From Diprion similis (taxonomy: Eukaryota > Arthropoda > Insecta > Hymenoptera > Diprionidae), in the NCBI RefSeq assembly GCF_021155765.1, contig NC_060108.1, forward strand, positions 8,219,425-8,283,424: a DNA stretch of 64,000 nucleotides, given 5' to 3'. The notes beneath the pieces are model-generated. The model ran no database searches and was not told the DNA's origin. It was given only the letters and a program-made list of their open reading frames with translations. The translations under genes were made by a program, and so were the position numbers. Shown here one piece after another: positions 59,799 through 64,000 of this stretch (positions within the stretch are counted from its first letter, which is position 1; each line of letters starts with the position of its first letter).

Positions 59799-60467
59799 CT
59801 ATAATTTTGCCGAAAGACTCGTTACAGGGTAGCACATAATGACTTTGATGACCGTTTTAAGAGTTTGTACGCGTTGATTATGCACTTCCGTGCCATCATA
59901 CTGGGTTTCTGCTTGAGGACGTCCGACTTTAACCCCAGTGTTCGGTTTTAAGAAGTAAACAAAGCAATCCTGATGATACTTAGCCTCAGCCGCAACTAAA
60001 TCGTATTCGAATTCAACTCGAGCAAGAACAGCTTTTGCCATAGCATCAGAACGAGTCCTAGCTGTTTCCAGAATCGAATCTTTGAATTTAAGTTTGCTTA
60101 CTTGTTTAATTTTACGGCGAGATCCAAGGACTTTCTTTTCTCATGCTCTTAATTTAATTCCTGGCAGCAAAATAAGCATTGTTTTTTAAAACAAAAAGCT
60201 GAATCACTCACACGTGCTCTAGTACGAGGAGGACTTGTTACAGTAGATGTACTGGCTTCTTGATCTTCATGTTGTCTTTTAATAGCTGCAGCAATAGAAC
60301 ACTTTCGAGTATAAATTTTACGACACTCCACGTGTATGGTCACAGATATTCTGAAAATTCGTCAGCTCTTTCAATACTTGCGTTGATTAATGTCTTTATA
60401 CCACGTTCAACAGTAAAAATTTAACCTTTAGTCAAAAGTTTTGCACAAATAAAACAATATTCTGACA
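59799..60467 (-). pseudogene. zinc-binding N-terminal part of an orphan repeat-associated gene
   Basis: Start ATG at 60467: MSEYCFICAKLLTKG, then a stop or frameshift; TVERGIKTLINASIERADEF follows in another frame, then VTIHVECRKIYTRKCSIAAA, acidic/Ser stretch, CFKKQCLFCCQELN, then KVLGSRRKIKQVSKLKFKDS and YDLVAAEAKYHQDCFVYFL. The CFIC, HVEC, CLFC and H-x3-C motifs look like paired zinc-binding sites. I recall similar N-termini in many unnamed insect and hydrozoan genes that behave like repeats. At least two frame breaks mean it is decayed. Function unknown. Confidence 0.6.
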
Positions 60468-62269
60468 TTTTTGTTATAAAACTCAAAACAGCACGGAACA
60501 GGTTAAAAAATATAGGTTAGAATAAACACGTGTTTCCACTACGGAGTGGCGCTCAAGACTAATAGTATAGCAGGAATACGACCCTGCAATTGAATATCTG
60601 ATCTACAATTTAGCTACGCAGACAATTGAATAGGAGACAGCTGTTGCTCAAGGTTACACGCCTGTGTATAAAATGAGAGACTGGATTTTTTTTTACCTGA
60701 CATTTTCATATTTATAATATTTTATATGTGTGAGTTATGCTGACCGATAGAATTATATTTTAACTTGTATTACAGCTTTAGTGATGTATATACGTGGTGC
60801 ACTTATACATATTATGACGATTACAACTCTTCCAACTTTTTGAATCGTTATATCTCAGAAACAGTGGCTCTTAAGAAAAAAAATATCTGGACATTTTTTA
60901 TAGATAATTATCTGATCTACAATTTTTGTCTGAACTGATTTTATGATAAAACTTACCGTTTCGCTGAAAATCGCGAAAAACCCGTTTTTGTGACCTTTGA
61001 CACCGTGTAAATTTTTTTCCAGGTAGCGGATCGATGAGGACTTTTTGGATTTCATTTATGATAGTGTTTTGAACGATCCTACCAATTTTCAGCTGGGTGG
61101 TAATTTTTGTAACCTTGCATGTCTAAATTGACCGGACTATTTGGCGTAAAGTGATTATTAATTATTATAGTTGAACACTTAAAATTACCTGATTCTTTTG
61201 GAATCAGGACCGAACTTGGTTTGAATTTAAGGAAAGTCAAATATCATAAGAATGTTTGTTCGCGAAAGATTTAGAATGAGTAAAGAACAGAAGGTAGTTG
61301 AAGTTAGGTAATAGTAAGTCTTTGCAATTTACAGATTAAACTGAAAGCCTAAAGTTGACGGGTTAGCGCGGTACTTTAGGCCGGTCACAATGAAGATTTT
61401 CCGAACACTACTATTGACCAAAAGGGCTAATACGGGTTGACATCCACGCACCTCGCGACTTGACAGACGAAAGACATGGCTTCTTGGGCCTGACGGTCCA
61501 AAAGCCCTCAGTGCAACTAAGTTACAACGGTAATTAGCCAATGAGGTGTAAGGGCGACCTCCCGGTGCCAGAATGGGCATGGTCAGCGTCACTCCGGGTC
61601 TGATTCGAGTGCTCGGACGGTGTTCCGACGATTCTCAATCTCGCCGGTTACATACTATTAATATGAACAAAAGATATTTACATGTAATGCTTACACATTC
61701 GCCCATGCATCCTAATAAGCAACCTATTTTAATTTAGTACATATTGTATGTATGGTTTAGCCTAATTATTAATGATAATTTTGACTTAAAGAGGGAGATA
61801 CTTTTGGGCTGAGTGCCACTGCGATTCATGTCAGCACTTCATACTTCAGTTCTTGGTACTGCTAAATATGATGCAAAAATAAACCTAATACGAGGAGCTG
61901 TACGTGACTTTCTCGAGGAGGGGTGGAACTCGCCGGTTAAAGCAATATGATGTTTAACGTTGTAATCATCGAAAAGAAACTCTCAAGCACTGTAGGTGTT
62001 GAGTGAAATGAAACAATTCTTTGGTTACGTTTTAATTTTGAAAAAGGTTTGCCTAGGCGGTACGTCGGGGCGTAACAAATTTTTTGTAAGTAGATACTTA
62101 AAGTTTAATTTTGTTAGTTTTTTAGAAAAATGTGTAATCAAAATTCGAATTCTAACAAGACTAAATGAATAATATATGTTGATGATTATCAATAAGCTTA
62201 ATTTATTTTGCATTCAACTACAATTTTATTATTTTTAAGAGGTTTTCGAAAGAACGCCGCAATAATCAA
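60468..62269. other. non-coding stretch with a GC-rich patch (about 61370-61652)
   Basis: The GC patch ends CGCCGGTTACA at 61652, and the stretch further right has AATAAACC (about 61880) and ends GGGGCGTAACA at about 62074. Both ends resemble LTR termini seen elsewhere here, but I found neither a matching start nor a target duplication. No gene is recognisable. Confidence 0.35.
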
Positions 62270-63460
62270 GATCTTCACAGTGTGAGCCCCAAAAAATATT
62301 AAGTTTTCGCGATTTTTTTTTATGGTTAGGATAAGCCAATCGGTCTGATTTTTTTTACGAATTGAAGCACTGATGGAGAATACAAAATGATTTTTTTTAA
62401 TGGATTTATTTACATAGTTTATATTTATTGAAAATTCCGTTACGAAAAAAAGGTTCCGTATGGTGACCAGGATTGCGGCCGCAAATTTGATTTCAATAAA
62501 AAATTTCAAAAAAATTATCAATCTGTAGGAAAGTCTCCATGCTTCTGTTACGTCCGGCGTCCCGCCATACGTCTCCGCCGCCTTCCTCGACAACCTCTCG
62601 CCTCTAACTACCATTCTCATCGTAACGCTACACTACATATCTTGTCCTTCTATTTCCATCTAGCCTTACGCCACTCGTTATCGCCCTTACCTTGCTATTT
62701 CTATTCCCCTCTATCCTGGATCCTCGCTCCTTTCTCACGCTGAGGATTCAGTCCGATCCGAACGTTCAACCAAACAACATCAAGCTCCAACTTCTGTTCT
62801 CAAAAGGTTACCTTACCCACTCCCCAAAGCACTTTGCCAACTCATTCCACCCTACTCCTAAATTCCAATAAAGTCTATTCATAATCAAAGGTAACCATTC
62901 TCCATTTTATTAATCCTTCCTTCCATCATTCCCGGATCGAGGGCAGCGACGAGATCGGACCCAAAGGCACTCGAAGCAACATCTCGGGTGGGTATAAGGA
63001 GGTATTGATAACCGCTCGTCAATACCATCCCTCTATACCGTAACACTTCCATGGAGGCTTTTTTTCATGAAATTTGAAAAAATGGCGACGATTTGAACAA
63101 AAATGATCGAATTTGGTTTAGTTTTTCGACAGTTTTACATAAAAAAAGGAAGGTTTAAAAAAAAGCTTCCACAGAAGCATAAAGAAGGATGTAAAGTAAG
63201 TTCTATCAAAATTTCAAAGAGATCGCTTGAAAACTGTTCTTTTGAGAGTTGCCACCGTTTTGAAAAACACCATTCCGAGAAAAAAGCGTTAAAAGTTTGG
63301 AGGGAGGAATTTTCAGATAAATCGTCTACTTACGATCAATCGGCTATGCCAGATGCAAACAATATTCCTTCTAAACTAGACCGATTGGCCTATCTTCACA
63401 AAAAAAAAAAATCGCGAAAACCTACTATTTTTCGGAGGGTCACACTGTGACGATCCCTTA
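62270..63460. mobile_element. foldback element split near its apex by a solo LTR
   Basis: Outside the LTR, 62270-62545 and 63047-63460 are imperfect reverse complements: CAGTGTGA, GTTTTCGCGATTTTTTTTT and CCAATCGGTCT recur in inverse order on the right (AGACCGATTGG, AATCGCGAAAAC, TCACACTG). The arms also meet as CTCCATG...CATGGAG at the insertion point. Non-coding. Confidence 0.7.
62546..63046 (+). mobile_element. solo LTR, second copy of the 40745 family, 501 bp
   Basis: Starts TGTTACGTCCGGCG, ends CCGTAACA, flanked by CTTC on both sides (62542-62545, 63047-63050). Shares long blocks with 40745-41186, for example CGCCCTTACCTTGCTATTTC and CTGGATCCTCGCTC. AATAAAG near 62869 is a likely poly(A) signal. 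Confidence 0.88.
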
Positions 63461-64000
63461 TGGGAATTTTGTTGCAGTAAAATCGATCTATATGTCGTAG
63501 ATCGTGACATTCTGAAAAAAAGGCTCCATGGCCACGACCCTTCGGTATAAACAGTTTGTGCGCCAGAAAAATTTTCATCCTATATCCAGTATTCCTACAC
63601 ACGCATACACACACACATGCACACACATTACATAGCTGCTTGAAACTTGACACAGAATTTTTTTAATGAATCCGAACAGATTTGAGGAGTGACGTAAAAA
63701 GATTTTCTCCAATCCCTAAATAAGGACCTTGAATCTTTGCTAATAGAAACTCAACCTATTTTGGTAATTATTTTTTCTGCAATAGGCATCAAGAAAGTCA
63801 CTTTTTGACGTCTGTTTGGGATCTGTCAAGTGACACTTTATATTACTGATCTCAGAACTATTGTATGAAGTCAATGTGCCACAGTTTCGATTACCAAAAT
63901 TTTTGTATCATCGCCACAAGGACAAAACTTAATAGAATTGGTAGTTTAGATCACTCTGAACTCAAAACCCCGATTTTCAGACATTTTGCGCCTTGCGTGT
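63461..64000. other. non-coding end of the window with a CA repeat
   Basis: Interrupted CA-rich microsatellite at about 63596-63630. Otherwise AT-rich without recognisable features. Confidence 0.6.

Noticed and set aside
61108..61652. Possible LTR starting TGTAACC and ending GGTTACA
   Set aside because: Flanks do not match (TTTT against TACT), and no partner copy was seen in the window.
62198..62620. 140-residue minus-strand frame
   Set aside because: Lies across a foldback arm and the start of a solo LTR; composition is that of AT-rich repeat DNA.
63596..63630. CA-rich run considered as a regulatory element
   Set aside because: An ordinary interrupted microsatellite; nothing nearby suggests regulation.
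1..64000. CRISPR arrays, operons and prokaryotic signals
   Set aside because: The spliced genes, LTR elements and insect-type transposons show this is a eukaryotic nuclear sequence; tandem repeats found are explained by LTRs or microsatellites.

Overview
This is AT-rich eukaryotic DNA with spliced transposase genes, insect-type DNA transposons (piggyBac, PIF/Harbinger, Mutator-like, mariner-like) and Ty3/gypsy LTR retrotransposons. An insect is the best guess; the order cannot be fixed from the sequence. No rRNA or tRNA gene, CRISPR array or operon is visible. Nearly every supportable coding region belongs to a transposable element, and most are broken. The only candidate host coding sequence is one short possible first exon at 44761-44896.

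Layout. 1-13.6 kb: exons of one or two Mutator-like (MULE) transposase genes on the minus strand, interrupted by a 3.49-kb piggyBac element (8031-11520) with 702-bp inverted repeats and a transposase frame broken by one stop codon. 13.6-17.2 kb: a GC-rich patch, a 548-bp foldback element and short repeats. 17.2-23.3 kb: two decayed Harbinger transposases, a MADF/BESS-type partner fragment, a mariner-like fragment, and an internally deleted piggyBac inserted inside one Harbinger exon. 26.2-37.3 kb: two nearly intact Ty3/gypsy elements (A, 26563-31700; B, 31907-36787), both inserted at TATA inside what looks like one older solo LTR of about 1.1 kb flanked by CCCC. 37.3-49.5 kb: mostly non-coding, with a solo LTR, several inverted-repeat elements and the possible myristoylated exon. 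49.5-56.0 kb: a 2.3-kb near-perfect foldback element next to a 4.2-kb transposon that encodes a large protein with a DDE-like pattern, which I cannot assign to a named superfamily. 56-64 kb: decayed repeats, a zinc-binding orphan gene relic, and a foldback element split at its apex by a second solo LTR.

Most informative points: (1) the unclassified transposon at 51869-56037, with matching terminal repeats, TATA/ATAT duplication and at least seven copies of a CAGGGGACTGA subterminal motif; (2) the three-layer LTR nest; (3) element B, with an A AAA AAC slippery site at gag/pol and only 19 nt between LTR and gag start; (4) element A, with LTRs that look identical but three in-frame stops and no frameshift; (5) the two large palindromic elements. 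All alignments were made by eye, so identities and exact ends need computation.
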